Source: JAJCZB01 sp964350195
GTDB lineage: Bacteria > Babelota > Babeliae > Babelales > Vermiphilaceae
Length of the DNA: 64,000 nt
Direction of reading: 5' to 3'
Assembly (NCBI GenBank): GCA_964350195.1
Contig: CAYGJB010000002.1
Span: forward strand, 29,956 to 93,955
Position numbers and translations under genes: made by a program. Positions 34,886 through 44,634 of the stretch are shown here, piece after piece (within the stretch, counting starts at the first letter, position 1; the number at the start of each line of letters is the position of its first letter). The notes beneath the pieces are model-generated. The model saw only the letters and a list, made by a program, of their open reading frames with translations, was not told the origin of the DNA and did no database searches.

Positions 34886-35958
34886 CCTTTAGCCCAAATG
34901 AAAAGAAGGTAATACCACATGAGTATGAATAGTATATGAAAAAGTATAAATACAAGCCCACGCGCAATAAACATTCCTTTTGTTATAGTACCATGCCTCA
35001 CCCATATAAGGGCAAATACAAAGCTAATAAAGGCTAGAGCAAGAAAAAAGGTAAATATATGATCACTTAGCAGAAAATAGCCTACCTTAGGAGACATATT
35101 TTGTATTACAAATCGATAAGCAATCAAAGATGTTACTGCACCGGTAGCAAGATACATAATTGAACTTTTATATTCTGGTTCAAATGAAAACCAAAACAAA
35201 CTAATAAAAAAAATTAAAAATACAGGCAAAAAAATCAACAAAATTAAACGTATGCCAGATCTCGTAAAATCCATCATAAACACTACTATGGGATAACGAA
35301 TATTCTTTCGTTCATCAAATTTATCAACGTCCTCTTCCTCATAGCCGGAAAGAACTGCTCTATCTATATGATGCCATGCAGGAATAAAAATTTTCTTTGA
35401 CACTCCAAAATCTGATTTATAGGAGCGAAAAATCATCTCGCTTGGCGTTACAACGGTGTTTACCAAGCTTATGTAGATACGATGATCATCTAGAGGAAAA
35501 GATTGATGATTCAATAGAGTCGTAAATCGAAGCCGTATCTTATATTCTGCAAGAAGTTTACCATCAATAAGCTTTGTACTTGGCTCTGATTTTTTTATCA
35601 ACTCCCCCTTTTCAAAAGAAAATTTTTCAATCGTATCAAGGGAAATAAGAGCAGGATCAAATTGAAACCACACCACACCATCAAAAACAAAAAGATTGTC
35701 TACAAGACTAAACTGATGCCAATTAGTGATATATAGTCCCACCTGTACCAATACAGGATCGCCTCCCCACTCTTTGAGTCTTTCTGGCGTAACGGACTGT
35801 ACTTCTGGATATTTTTCATTTGGCCGAAAACGATTAATCGCGCGCCCTCCCAGAAAAAGCACAATGCTCGAGGTTATTATAAGTGCTAAAAGCTGGTATT
35901 GAGGGCGCACTACTTGTAAGCAAAAATATTCTAAATAATTTTTTTCCATGAGCCTCAC
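34882..35958 (-). CDS. Pentameric ligand-gated ion channel-like (Cys-loop/pro-loop) protein
   Basis: The 358-residue product has an N-terminal membrane helix (about residues 22-39). Residues 60-225 form a beta-sandwich ligand domain: VQVGLYITNWHQFSLVDNLF and VVWFQFD match the pLGIC first strands, and SFPLDDHRIYI (153-163) matches the pro-loop with its F-P-x-D. Four membrane helices follow: M1 about 237-257 with a proline, M2 about 264-287, a short SPKVGYFLLSD M2-M3 link, M3 about 297-320 and M4 about 333-355. It is the first gene of a two-gene unit and overlaps the binding-protein gene by four bases. No family search was possible; bestrophin-like or other four-helix channels are alternatives. 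Confidence 0.65.
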   Translation of the reverse strand: MRLMEKNYLEYFCLQVVRPQYQLLALIITSSIVLFLGGRAINRFRPNEKYPEVQSVTPERLKEWGGDPVLVQVGLYITNWHQFSLVDNLFVFDGVVWFQFDPALISLDTIEKFSFEKGELIKKSEPSTKLIDGKLLAEYKIRLRFTTLLNHQSFPLDDHRIYISLVNTVVTPSEMIFRSYKSDFGVSKKIFIPAWHHIDRAVLSGYEEEDVDKFDERKNIRYPIVVFMMDFTRSGIRLILLIFLPVFLIFFISLFWFSFEPEYKSSIMYLATGAVTSLIAYRFVIQNMSPKVGYFLLSDHIFTFFLALAFISFVFALIWVRHGTITKGMFIARGLVFILFHILFILMWYYLLFIWAKG

Positions 35959-36162
35959 TACTTATTATTAAATTAGTTATTCCATTTTCATTGTTTCTGT
36001 ACTAAAAAGTCAAGGCACCCTTACCTAAAGCAACTACGACTGTACTTAATCACTCTTTTTTTAAAAACAAGAAAACTAATTGTAATCATTGCTTCCTTTT
36101 TATTGTTTTTCGTAATCTATTTTAAAATGAAGTTAATCAAATAAAAAAAGGGGCACCTGATA

Positions 36163-36402
36163 ATGAAGATGTTCGAGCTAACCACCTCCACTAAAGGTAT
36201 TTTATTAATTATTGCAGGCATTATCATACTGTTTAATTCTTTAGGATTTGTAACTGAGCTACTGCACAGTATTGTACTCTTTGGCTCAATTGCAATGATC
36301 ATATTAGGCATACTTATGTCCAACGTTCATCGCTGGCTTTTTTCCCTTATATCAGGAGAAAAAAAAGAAAATAAAGATATTAATCAAACGCCACCAAGCT
36401 AA
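36163..36402 (+). CDS. Unknown small two-helix membrane protein
   Basis: The 79-residue product has two membrane helices (about residues 11-30 and 34-52) joined by a very short turn and a charged C-terminal tail. It resembles many small inner-membrane proteins of unknown role. A GGGGCA stretch precedes the ATG as a plausible ribosome-binding site. It is divergent from the channel gene and followed by a strong hairpin. Confidence 0.55.
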   Translation: MKMFELTTSTKGILLIIAGIIILFNSLGFVTELLHSIVLFGSIAMIILGILMSNVHRWLFSLISGEKKENKDINQTPPS

Positions 36403-36420
36403 TTTCTAAATAAAATAGTT

Positions 36421-36454
36421 GATGCCCAATACAAATTTCTATGTATTGGGCATC
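36421..36454. terminator. Strong 13-bp hairpin after the small membrane protein gene
   Basis: GATGCCCAATACA (36421-36433) pairs perfectly with TGTATTGGGCATC (36442-36454) around eight bases. It lies between two convergent genes (36402 and 36509), so it probably ends both transcripts, although a T run is lacking. Confidence 0.6.
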
Positions 36455-36508
36455 AATATAATATCTCTTTATACAGCAAGCGCTCACTTCCTGTTCGCTC
36501 GCTTATCG

Positions 36509-37141
36509 CTATTCACCACTATACTCTACTACGCCATCGTTGCCATCTATATTATTCTCTTCTTCTTCGATAACATTCGCTCTCTCTAATGCTTCTCTTC
36601 TTTTTGCTTCTCTTCTTCTTTTCCAATAATTATATCCCCTTTTGCCAAGGTATGCGGCAGTACCTGCAGCAATCGCTCCAGCCACCCCTGCTCCTACTTT
36701 CTTTTTATTAGTAGACCAGAAAGAAGTATTATTAAGCATATTTTTTTGAGCAGTAGAAGATCCCTGATTTGATTGTGGCCCAGATTCATATAGAACAGGT
36801 TGAGCAATAAACGTTTTATAGGCTATCTGGATTTTGTCTATAGCGGTCTGAATAGCCTTTTTATTAGAAGAGCTTCTTCTCAGATCCATTAATTTCAACT
36901 TTAGCCTATTCATTGCTCCCCTATTGTTTTTACTCTTATAAATATTGTTCAAATTTATAGCACCGTGATTTATATCATTAACAATGTCATTGAGGCTATT
37001 TGAATTAGCTAATAATATATGTTCAATGTTATGATCGTTACGTATCCAACCTATAAACATATCAGTATTATCCTTCATCATCCCATACGAGCTCGCTCCA
37101 TATATCAAACCTAAAAGCAACATTAATCTTATACTTATCAT
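36509..37141 (-). CDS. Unknown exported protein with a Gly/Ala-rich membrane segment
   Basis: The 210-residue product has a signal peptide (about residues 1-19), a helical middle part, and a glycine/alanine-rich hydrophobic segment (about residues 148-166, GAGVAGAIAAGTAAYLG) flanked by basic residues (KKK before, RRREAKRREA after), which should insert in a membrane; an acidic end follows. It is not recognised. It resembles in layout the product at 43701-44633, which also carries a small-residue membrane segment. Confidence 0.55.
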   Translation of the reverse strand: MISIRLMLLLGLIYGASSYGMMKDNTDMFIGWIRNDHNIEHILLANSNSLNDIVNDINHGAINLNNIYKSKNNRGAMNRLKLKLMDLRRSSSNKKAIQTAIDKIQIAYKTFIAQPVLYESGPQSNQGSSTAQKNMLNNTSFWSTNKKKVGAGVAGAIAAGTAAYLGKRGYNYWKRRREAKRREALERANVIEEEENNIDGNDGVVEYSGE

Positions 37142-37254
37142 CTTAGAACTCCTTCATACCTATTATTTTGAATTATACCCTATGCATTATAGCTATCTAC
37201 TCCTATTGTGCCTTTAAGTATAGCACACGCTATGCAATGAGAGTCAACAAAAAG

Positions 37255-37318
37255 CACGTGAAAAGCCTTAATAAAGGACTTTTTTACGTGATCACCCCTT
37301 CAAAGGTCTTGAGGGGTA
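37255..37318. terminator. Two adjacent hairpins downstream of the MscS-type gene
   Basis: The first, CACGTGAAAAGCCTT (37255-37269) with AAGGACTTTTTTACGTG (37274-37290), has small mismatches. The second is ACCCCTTCA (37294-37302) with TGAGGGGT (37310-37317). They fill the gap between the MscS-type gene and the next unknown gene and probably end the former's transcript. Confidence 0.45.
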
Positions 37319-37327
37319 TATTTTTTA

Positions 37328-40300
37328 CTAATCTTTATTTTTTCTTGAAGGGCTTGCTAAGTGCTGAAGATTATCTGCCTGACGCGTAAGAAGAAGGCGA
37401 GCTGGCAGTGCAATCTTAATGTCTTTTTCATTAAATGCTTTTATGATATTTATGCGTATATTACTCGCTATTTCCCATTTTTCAAGCGTATATACTGAGC
37501 TTATAAAGCCACGAACCATAAATTCATAGCCATACTCTCCAAAATGATCAAGGCGCACCCATGGCTTTGGATTTTTCAAAATAGTGGGATGACTCTCAAC
37601 AACTTCATAAAGCACTTTACGCACCAATTCTGGATCTTCTTTGTAATCCACATGAATCTTAATATCGTCAAATGCGATAAAATTACGTGTATAGTTCCAG
37701 TTGATAATTGTTTTACTTATCAAAAAGGAGTTGGGTACAATAAGCGTCGTACTATTCTTGCGACGAAGAATAACTGATCGTGCAGTTATTTTACGAACTA
37801 CCCCTGTGACTTCACCGTCAATTCTAATATAATCACCAATCTTAACCGGCCGCTGCACAAGAATAATAAAATAGGAGACAAAATCAGAAATAGGATCTTT
37901 CAATACCCAGCCCAAACCGAGTATTAAAGCACCAACAATATAGTTAACCAACGCCCCAAGCTTTGCGTTTTGAAAACCAAGAAACACGAACGTAATAATA
38001 ACTAAATATTGGGTGAGACTCGAAAATGTATGCTGTATTCCTGAATCAACAAGTAATAGATCAAAAACACGATCAAGCACAAACTTATTAAGACCATATG
38101 CAACTATAAAACCAATAAGAATAAATATAAGAAGATTAAAAAAGGTAATAAACGATATAGGACTTTCTGTGCCAGCACCAATCACCGGATAATCAATAAG
38201 CTCTCTAATCCGATAAAATGTTATTGGCCATCCCCATATTTTAGCCGCTACAATTATGCCAAAAAAGCTAAGAAGCAAAAACGAAACTATTATAGTTATA
38301 CCAAACCAGGTCTTTGCATTTGCAAATCGCTCACGAGCTACATCATCCACGCTTGAAAAGTATACTCTAGAAGCAATGCGCTTGAATACTCCATGCAAAT
38401 AATACAATACAAGAAAAAGTGCAATCGTATACAACCATCCAAAAAGTGCATAAAGCACCAACCTGCCAAATCCCACATATGGATTACTCATCACAATAAT
38501 GGTGATGAAAAGCAGTAGAATGAGATAGTAAAAGCGATCTACTTTCTCCCGTACCCATTGGCCAACTTCAGTACGTACTGGAATAAAGCTGAGTATTTGC
38601 TCTTTATCTAATAAGAGAATGAGGCCTATCTGAAAAATGATAAAATTGATCGCAAGCAAAATCGTAGGAAGCTCAGAACGATAATAGTGAGCCAGCATAA
38701 ATGCTTCACGGAAAAAGAAAATGGTGATAGTTGAATACATGAGCACGGTAAGCACAAACCAAAAACGTCGCTGAAAATCAGATGCTATGAAAGCATATTC
38801 ATTTTCTTCGTTATATCGTGTGAGAAAATACACAAATCGATTAGAAAGATACAGAAGATACGCAATAGAAATAAGGTAGAAAATAATATAAAGATACGTA
38901 TCAACAGTGTCTTGAAAAAATAAAGCCGAGAACAAAACAATCCAGAAAGCCACTGCAAAAAAATAGGTATTAAAAAATTCGCTGATACCTGCTAATAAAA
39001 TAGCTATCATGCGAATCAAACCATGGCCTGTCAGACCACGCAACAAAATGGCTAGCTTTGGAAGTAGCCGATAGAAGATAAAAAGAACAATGCCTAGCAT
39101 TAGCAATTTAAAAAGAAGCGTAACCCAGGCCATTGGATCTTTAACCGCATCATACAAACGGTTTGCGGTACTAATCACCGCTCCGTGAGTGAAATAATTC
39201 CGAACAAACATGAAAAAATTAACCACGTCCGGTAAAATATTTTTAATACCATCCCAAGTTATTGCGTATTCAGGACGATACCAAATCGTACGAGATTCAA
39301 GCTCTCCAGTAATAAATCCAATCAGTCTAAGCTTGTTACTCACCACCAAAGATATTCCAGAGTAAATACCTGTTAGCTTACTGAGAAGATCAACTTCTTC
39401 TCTTTCAAGAAGCTCTGATTGATTAATCAATCTTAGACAGGTGCCATACTCTGTAGCACGTGATCTAAAAATAGTATCTTGATCTTTTTTAATCTGCTTT
39501 TTAAGAGCAATGATATTATCTATTATCTTTTTTTTATGGTTTATTTGATCAGCTACATGGCTCATTCGTTCTTTTGAGCGAGAGAACCCTGCTTGAGATT
39601 CAGCTTTTGGACCATCATACTTTTTAAGCTCAGCAGCAATCTCATCTTCGGTTGTAAACTTTCGATGGTAAGATTCTTTCACCAACAGGCTCAACTGCTC
39701 GTCTTTCATCTCTTCATCTTTAAGCCCAATCTGGGCCTCAATCAGCTCTTGCTTGCGTTGATAGAACGCAAGCTGTGTTTGCAGAGCAGCAACTTCAATA
39801 TAGGCTAGATAAGAAGCAGAGGTTGGCTGAGACTCTTTTGACCAATCTATTATTTCCCGCCCAAGCGTAATGCCATGCTTTTTAGCCACATTCTGCAGCT
39901 CTTTTTGTGCTCGCTCTTCCTGAATCAACAGAGCATCGATTTCTGAGCGGTACTGTTCTTTTGTTTTACGGTATTTTTGATTTTTTTTATTCTGCTCTTC
40001 TCGCGCATGAACAATATCAGCTTCAGTAACTCGTACCGCTGGCTTGATCAGCTTTAGATACTCTTTAAAAATCGTAAGGTGTGACTTTGCAATCGAAAGC
40101 TGAAGAGAAAAAAATTCAATCTTGTAGTCAGCCTCTTTTATACGCAAAGCATCAAGAACTTTTCGATAGCTAAATATTCGCTCTTCAATTGAAAGAAGCT
40201 CTCCTTGTTGCTGAGTATTAAATGCTTCATTATCCGTATACTTTCCAGTATTAATTTGCTCTTTTTTACTCGCATATGCCTCTTTTGTAGCTGCTGCTGC

Positions 40301-40873
40301 CCGTTTACTTGTTTCTCGTTCAGTAGCAGCATGCTTTTCTTCATCAGAAAGCACGCTTACTTTTTTCTCTTGATCCAAAATCAAATTATAAAGACGCTGT
40401 AAATCCTCAAACGAATAAAAAAGCCGCTCACCCAAGCGATACTCTTTTTTAAAGCTATTGTTATCAGGATCGGCAAGAAACTCTTTTAGCAACCGAATAA
40501 AGTCATCGAGCATCGTAAGAGTACGTTCTCGATCGCGAATTATATCTCTAAAAATTTGATAAAGCTCACTCAGAAGATGCTGCTTTTGCCTGAGAAAGTC
40601 ATTGTCTGGCTTCTCTTTTATTTGCAACGCGATCTGCTCAATTTGGCCGCGCGTTTCATCCGAGAGTGAACGCAGCTCCGCTTCGCGCTCTTGTTTTATT
40701 TTTTCAAGCTGTTCCCGTTCTGTTTGAAGTCGCTCGAGTTGCTTTTGTCTATTCTCAACCACTCCTACAAAGAGTTTGTCCGTTTTGGGTAACGGCAAAC
40801 CAGGAGTGTCGGCATGCAAAACTGAACTAACTAATAGAAACAACGTAACAAGAAAAAGCATCTTTTTTTTCAT
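37328..40873 (-). CDS. Giant MscS-family mechanosensitive channel (MscK-like)
   Basis: The 1181-residue product has a signal peptide (residues 1-21), a periplasmic coiled-coil domain of over 500 residues with heptads of E, K, R and L, a series of membrane helices from about 580 to 950, and a C-terminal MscS core. The core contains the pore-lining helix with LGALVNYIVGALILGLGWVL, then DPISDFVSYFIILVQRPVKIGDYIRI and VIVPNSFLISKTIINW (written LIVPNSFLI here). This is the MscK/YjeP layout and size. It should release solutes on osmotic downshock. It follows the RecO-like gene by six bases, at the end of a three-gene operon. Confidence 0.85.
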   Translation of the reverse strand: MKKKMLFLVTLFLLVSSVLHADTPGLPLPKTDKLFVGVVENRQKQLERLQTEREQLEKIKQEREAELRSLSDETRGQIEQIALQIKEKPDNDFLRQKQHLLSELYQIFRDIIRDRERTLTMLDDFIRLLKEFLADPDNNSFKKEYRLGERLFYSFEDLQRLYNLILDQEKKVSVLSDEEKHAATERETSKRAAAATKEAYASKKEQINTGKYTDNEAFNTQQQGELLSIEERIFSYRKVLDALRIKEADYKIEFFSLQLSIAKSHLTIFKEYLKLIKPAVRVTEADIVHAREEQNKKNQKYRKTKEQYRSEIDALLIQEERAQKELQNVAKKHGITLGREIIDWSKESQPTSASYLAYIEVAALQTQLAFYQRKQELIEAQIGLKDEEMKDEQLSLLVKESYHRKFTTEDEIAAELKKYDGPKAESQAGFSRSKERMSHVADQINHKKKIIDNIIALKKQIKKDQDTIFRSRATEYGTCLRLINQSELLEREEVDLLSKLTGIYSGISLVVSNKLRLIGFITGELESRTIWYRPEYAITWDGIKNILPDVVNFFMFVRNYFTHGAVISTANRLYDAVKDPMAWVTLLFKLLMLGIVLFIFYRLLPKLAILLRGLTGHGLIRMIAILLAGISEFFNTYFFAVAFWIVLFSALFFQDTVDTYLYIIFYLISIAYLLYLSNRFVYFLTRYNEENEYAFIASDFQRRFWFVLTVLMYSTITIFFFREAFMLAHYYRSELPTILLAINFIIFQIGLILLLDKEQILSFIPVRTEVGQWVREKVDRFYYLILLLFITIIVMSNPYVGFGRLVLYALFGWLYTIALFLVLYYLHGVFKRIASRVYFSSVDDVARERFANAKTWFGITIIVSFLLLSFFGIIVAAKIWGWPITFYRIRELIDYPVIGAGTESPISFITFFNLLIFILIGFIVAYGLNKFVLDRVFDLLLVDSGIQHTFSSLTQYLVIITFVFLGFQNAKLGALVNYIVGALILGLGWVLKDPISDFVSYFIILVQRPVKIGDYIRIDGEVTGVVRKITARSVILRRKNSTTLIVPNSFLISKTIINWNYTRNFIAFDDIKIHVDYKEDPELVRKVLYEVVESHPTILKNPKPWVRLDHFGEYGYEFMVRGFISSVYTLEKWEIASNIRINIIKAFNEKDIKIALPARLLLTRQADNLQHLASPSRKNKD

Positions 40874-40879
40874 AAAATT

Positions 40880-41455
40880 CTATTTGCTCACTAAAAAGTG
40901 CACGGTCTTAAATTGTTCTATCTCTGGATGCTCCGAGACACATACACGTAACCACTCTTCCAACATTTTTTCACTTTCTTCACCAAGAACTTCATCACTC
41001 AATCGATCTAGCGGTAATGCCATAAGCTGATGCATCATGACATCTGGAATCTTGGGAAATTCTGGCTGCATCCCTATCATGGATAACAGCTTGAAAAGAT
41101 ACATTTTTTTTGCCTGAATACCCCATAAAGATCCTTTCTCAACTGTATACAAAAACAAAAGAAGTTCAAACAATTCGGGGTCCTGGCTCCCAATTGGCAC
41201 AAAGTAATAACAAAGCTCAAGAACATGATGCCAAAAAAGAATATCCAATCGAGCCAAGAAAGAGGGCAAATCATTAATCGAGCACTCTCCTATAAAAAAT
41301 GCTGATGAGCGTTCTCGCTCAATCTTATATCCAATAAGAGCTCCAAGCACAGGGGTCTTTAACGTAATACCATCAATGCGCCCGTATTCCCGATCAAGCA
41401 ATGCAATTTTATGCGAAGAGATCAGTTTGAGTACAATAGCATTCCGACTAATCAT
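40880..41455 (-). CDS. Possible RecO-like DNA repair protein
   Basis: The 191-residue product has no membrane segment. Its start (AIVLKLISSHKIALLDREYGRIDGI) resembles the small OB domain of RecO, where a T-E-G-I-V-L-x start and a E-Y-G-K-x turn are usual, and its helical C-terminal part (ELCYYFVPIGSQDPELFELLLFLY, then KMYLFKLLSMIGMQPEFP) matches the RecO order of an EL-F-LL-L helix followed by F-E-L-x-LL-x-x-G-x-x-P. It is shorter than typical RecO (about 230) and lacks zinc-binding cysteines. It overlaps the end of the peptidase gene by eight bases. Confidence 0.4.
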   Translation of the reverse strand: MISRNAIVLKLISSHKIALLDREYGRIDGITLKTPVLGALIGYKIERERSSAFFIGECSINDLPSFLARLDILFWHHVLELCYYFVPIGSQDPELFELLLFLYTVEKGSLWGIQAKKMYLFKLLSMIGMQPEFPKIPDVMMHQLMALPLDRLSDEVLGEESEKMLEEWLRVCVSEHPEIEQFKTVHFLVSK

Positions 41456-43556
41456 TCAACCCAAGATCTTTCAAAAATGCGTCTTGGCGTGGCTTACGAC
41501 CTAAAAAGTTTTTAAGCAATTGGTTGGGATCCACGCTTCCACCTTTTCCAATGACCTCATCCACATATTGCTTGCCAATCTCAGGATTTAAAAGCCCAAC
41601 TTTCTTGATCGTATCAAATAGATCAAGCGCAAACACCTTAGACCATAAATAGCCATAATATTTTGCTCCATAGCCAGTGAGATGGCCGAAGCTGGCATAA
41701 AAGCGATACTCAGGACCGTAATATACACGCGGCAACAAACGCGGCAAAAGCTCATGAAGTATTTTATATGGATCCTTTTGCGCACCTGCTTTATACAGAT
41801 CAAGCGCATACTGCGCAAGCATCGCTTGACGTGTTACAAAATGCCCAGAATCATATCGCTTTAACGCAATAATATTATCGATAAGCTCATCAGGAAGAGG
41901 CTCACCCGTCTTATAATGTTTAGAAATTTTTTTCAAAATTTCTTTATCCCAAAGCCACTCTTCTAGCATTTGAGAAGGCATCTCTACAAAATCTGTTTTC
42001 ACATGCGTTCCTGCATGAGAACCAAGCTCAGTTGCACCTAGTTGCGCATGCATCGCATGACCAAATTCATGAAAAAAAGTACTTACCTCGCTACGCTTTA
42101 ATAAAGAGGGCTTGTCCTTAGTTGGCTTGGTAAAGTTTGCAATCAACACCGATACAGCCGGCAATCGGTTACCATTAGGTAGCTTAATTGCAGGCACTAA
42201 TCCCGCATGAGCTGCATGATTATATTTATTTGGGCGTGGATGCAAATCCATGAAAAGATAGCCATGAAGCTGTGATCGATCTTTGTTATATACTTCGATA
42301 AGCTTCACATCTTCATGCCACATACCAGATATTGGCAACTCTTTAAAATCTACTCCTAGAAATTGGCGATAGATATCGAGAAGCTCTTTGATCGTATGCT
42401 CCATAGGAAAGTACTCAGCAATCTTTTGTTCATCGACATTGAAATGCTTCTGCTTATATTGCGTTTGAAGAAGGCTTTGATCCCATGCCTTAACTCTGCC
42501 ATCGTCTAATAGCTGCACCGACTCAGGAAGCTTTTTTGTGAATTCATTAAACTCTAGATCTGCCTTTTTTTCTGCACGCTTTTGAAGATCATTGATGAAT
42601 GAATCTGCCCGCTCTACAGATTGTGCCATTTGAGAATCAATATTCATTGCTGCAAAGCTTTCATAGCCAATACGTTTTGCTGTCTCATCTCGAAGCGCAA
42701 TAATCTTTTTCAATAGCGGCTCATTCTTTGAATAGGCACGATTTGAAAAGGCTTCATAATGGCGCTTACGAGTGGGCTCATGCAATGAGTACTGCATTAC
42801 TTGAAAATAGGTGGGATAATCAACTCCCAAAATATATTTTCCATCTTCATCTTTTTTAAGATCAAGTATAAAATCATCCTCAAGCCCTTTCAGTTCTTCC
42901 CTTGTTACCGTAATAAAGCTTGCGTCTTCAACAAGATTACGATCAAACTCCATTACCAATTCCATGAGCTGCTTATTAAGCGCTTTGAGTTCTTTTAATT
43001 TTTCATCAGGCAAATTAAGGCCCATACGCTTGAAATCTTTCATAGATTCGTCAATAAAGTATCGCTGCGCATCAGAAAGGTTTTCATGCTTCGCATTCCC
43101 TTCAGCATAAGCTTTAAATGCTTCATACAGCTTTTTGTTATTAGAAACATGATCGATATAAAATGTACGTATTTTTTGCTGTGATTCATGAGCGGCGTCA
43201 CGCATTGCTGTGTCAGGATGCATTTGCTCTGTTATCCAAAAAATATTGCCCTTAACTGATAAGTTAGATCGAACTTCAAGATCATCTAATGCTTTGGCAG
43301 TATTTTCAAATGAGCGCTTATCATTTGGGATCGCAATGATAGCCTCCACCTCCTGCTGACTCTGCTTAATATACTTTTCAGTATCACACTTTATTTCATC
43401 TGGCGTTGCCGGAAATAATTTTTGTGCATCATTTAATGTTTTAATATTTTCACTCAGCATACGTATTTCTCCCGTTCGCGCGCAATACCCAAAAGTAACT
43501 GTTAAGACCACTGCCATACAGGCTAAAATGATAAACGATTTATTCACTATTTTCAC
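41448..43556 (-). CDS. M3-family oligopeptidase, exported
   Basis: M3 peptidases (thimet oligopeptidase, Dcp, neurolysin) are zinc enzymes that cut short peptides. The 702-residue product shows the zinc motif H496-E-F-G-H500 within TFFHEFGHAMH, with the third ligand expected in VEMPSQMLEEW, and the late YGAKYYGYLWSKVFALDLF that marks the family end. Unlike most members it begins with a signal peptide (about residues 1-25), so it should act in the periplasm or outside, perhaps in feeding on host peptides. It is the first gene in an operon with the RecO-like and MscS-type genes. Confidence 0.88.
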   Translation of the reverse strand: MKIVNKSFIILACMAVVLTVTFGYCARTGEIRMLSENIKTLNDAQKLFPATPDEIKCDTEKYIKQSQQEVEAIIAIPNDKRSFENTAKALDDLEVRSNLSVKGNIFWITEQMHPDTAMRDAAHESQQKIRTFYIDHVSNNKKLYEAFKAYAEGNAKHENLSDAQRYFIDESMKDFKRMGLNLPDEKLKELKALNKQLMELVMEFDRNLVEDASFITVTREELKGLEDDFILDLKKDEDGKYILGVDYPTYFQVMQYSLHEPTRKRHYEAFSNRAYSKNEPLLKKIIALRDETAKRIGYESFAAMNIDSQMAQSVERADSFINDLQKRAEKKADLEFNEFTKKLPESVQLLDDGRVKAWDQSLLQTQYKQKHFNVDEQKIAEYFPMEHTIKELLDIYRQFLGVDFKELPISGMWHEDVKLIEVYNKDRSQLHGYLFMDLHPRPNKYNHAAHAGLVPAIKLPNGNRLPAVSVLIANFTKPTKDKPSLLKRSEVSTFFHEFGHAMHAQLGATELGSHAGTHVKTDFVEMPSQMLEEWLWDKEILKKISKHYKTGEPLPDELIDNIIALKRYDSGHFVTRQAMLAQYALDLYKAGAQKDPYKILHELLPRLLPRVYYGPEYRFYASFGHLTGYGAKYYGYLWSKVFALDLFDTIKKVGLLNPEIGKQYVDEVIGKGGSVDPNQLLKNFLGRKPRQDAFLKDLGLND

Positions 43557-43700
43557 CTTTCATTACACAAAAAATATAGGAAAGTGTATCACATTCTCTT
43601 TCATTTTTTATATTTTCTACATAAAACTCTTGCACCAATCCCCCGTGATTATTTGCAGTTAGAATCAAAAGAATTAAGTTGCTATCCTGTAAGGGGTTGT

Positions 43701-44633
43701 ATAAAGAAACAAATATTGCCAATAATTATCACGTTTATAGCATGTATAGCTCATGCAAAATTTGATCTCTCTGATTCAATAGCAATACAAGGAGCCAAGG
43801 GCGTTGGTACCGTTGCTGGAGCAATTGGAGGATTGGCAGCCGGTGCAGGAGCTACTATTGCCGCTGATGATGCTATATCAGAAAAAGCAATAAACCTAGC
43901 AAAAGAAAAGGACCAGAAAATAATTGCAAATCTAGAGGCTAGAAATGCAGAATTAAAACAACAAGGCATTAATGACGCTATAGGCCCTGATGGCCGTAGA
44001 AACGAGAAGCAAGAAAGGGATTACATTAGAAAAAGAGAATACGACGAAAATATTAGAACAATTCATCTCATCAAAGACACAGGTTATATCAGCGGTGGCA
44101 ATATGAAAGCGGTAGCGCCAGGTGTAGTAGCTACGCCTATCGCTACTATTGCAGGAAGCGTTGCAGGATATAAACTCGCAAGCTTAGGTGCATACAAGAT
44201 CGTAGCCCTACGACATAAAGTGAGCACAGAGGTAGCAAAGATAGCTTATGAAGCTGACATATCTCTAAGTAAGCATAAAGCAATGCTACAAGCCGCATAT
44301 AAAGGAAATAAAAAGGAGGCGTTCTCCCTCTATAAACAGTATTTAAACACGCTCTTTAAAAATACAAATGGATTTAATAGACTCAAAGAGTTAGATCAGA
44401 ACTATAATAAAGCAATAAATGTGGTCAACCAGTATAGACAGCAAGGCTTTTATGGCTCAACACTCAACCAATTTTACAACCTAGTTGGTGTTGAACAAGC
44501 AGAACTATTCTTTGAAGCTTGTGCCACGGCAACTGCAATCTGGGCCCTGTTGTATAAAAAATCATATACCAGACTAAACCGAATGTATTACATCAAAATA
44601 ATCATTAGTGAAATGGAGCAAACACAGAGCTAA
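43701..44633 (+). CDS. Unknown exported protein, possibly with an ATA start codon
   Basis: The frame opens at an ATG at 43584, but a proper signal peptide begins only at codon 40 (K-K-Q-I-L-P-I-I-I-T-F-I-A-C-I-A-H-A). An AAGGGG ribosome-binding site (43691-43696) lies four bases before an ATA (43701) at exactly the signal-peptide start, and no ATG, GTG or TTG in frame is nearby. Either ATA is the start codon, or ATG has mutated. The mature protein has a glycine/alanine-rich membrane-like stretch (GTVAGAIGGLAAGAGATIAA), a charged helical middle, a second Gly/Ala stretch, and a helical end. It is not recognised. Downstream it nearly abuts uvrB on the other strand. Confidence 0.55.
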   Translation: MKKQILPIIITFIACIAHAKFDLSDSIAIQGAKGVGTVAGAIGGLAAGAGATIAADDAISEKAINLAKEKDQKIIANLEARNAELKQQGINDAIGPDGRRNEKQERDYIRKREYDENIRTIHLIKDTGYISGGNMKAVAPGVVATPIATIAGSVAGYKLASLGAYKIVALRHKVSTEVAKIAYEADISLSKHKAMLQAAYKGNKKEAFSLYKQYLNTLFKNTNGFNRLKELDQNYNKAINVVNQYRQQGFYGSTLNQFYNLVGVEQAELFFEACATATAIWALLYKKSYTRLNRMYYIKIIISEMEQTQS

Positions 44634-44634
44634 C

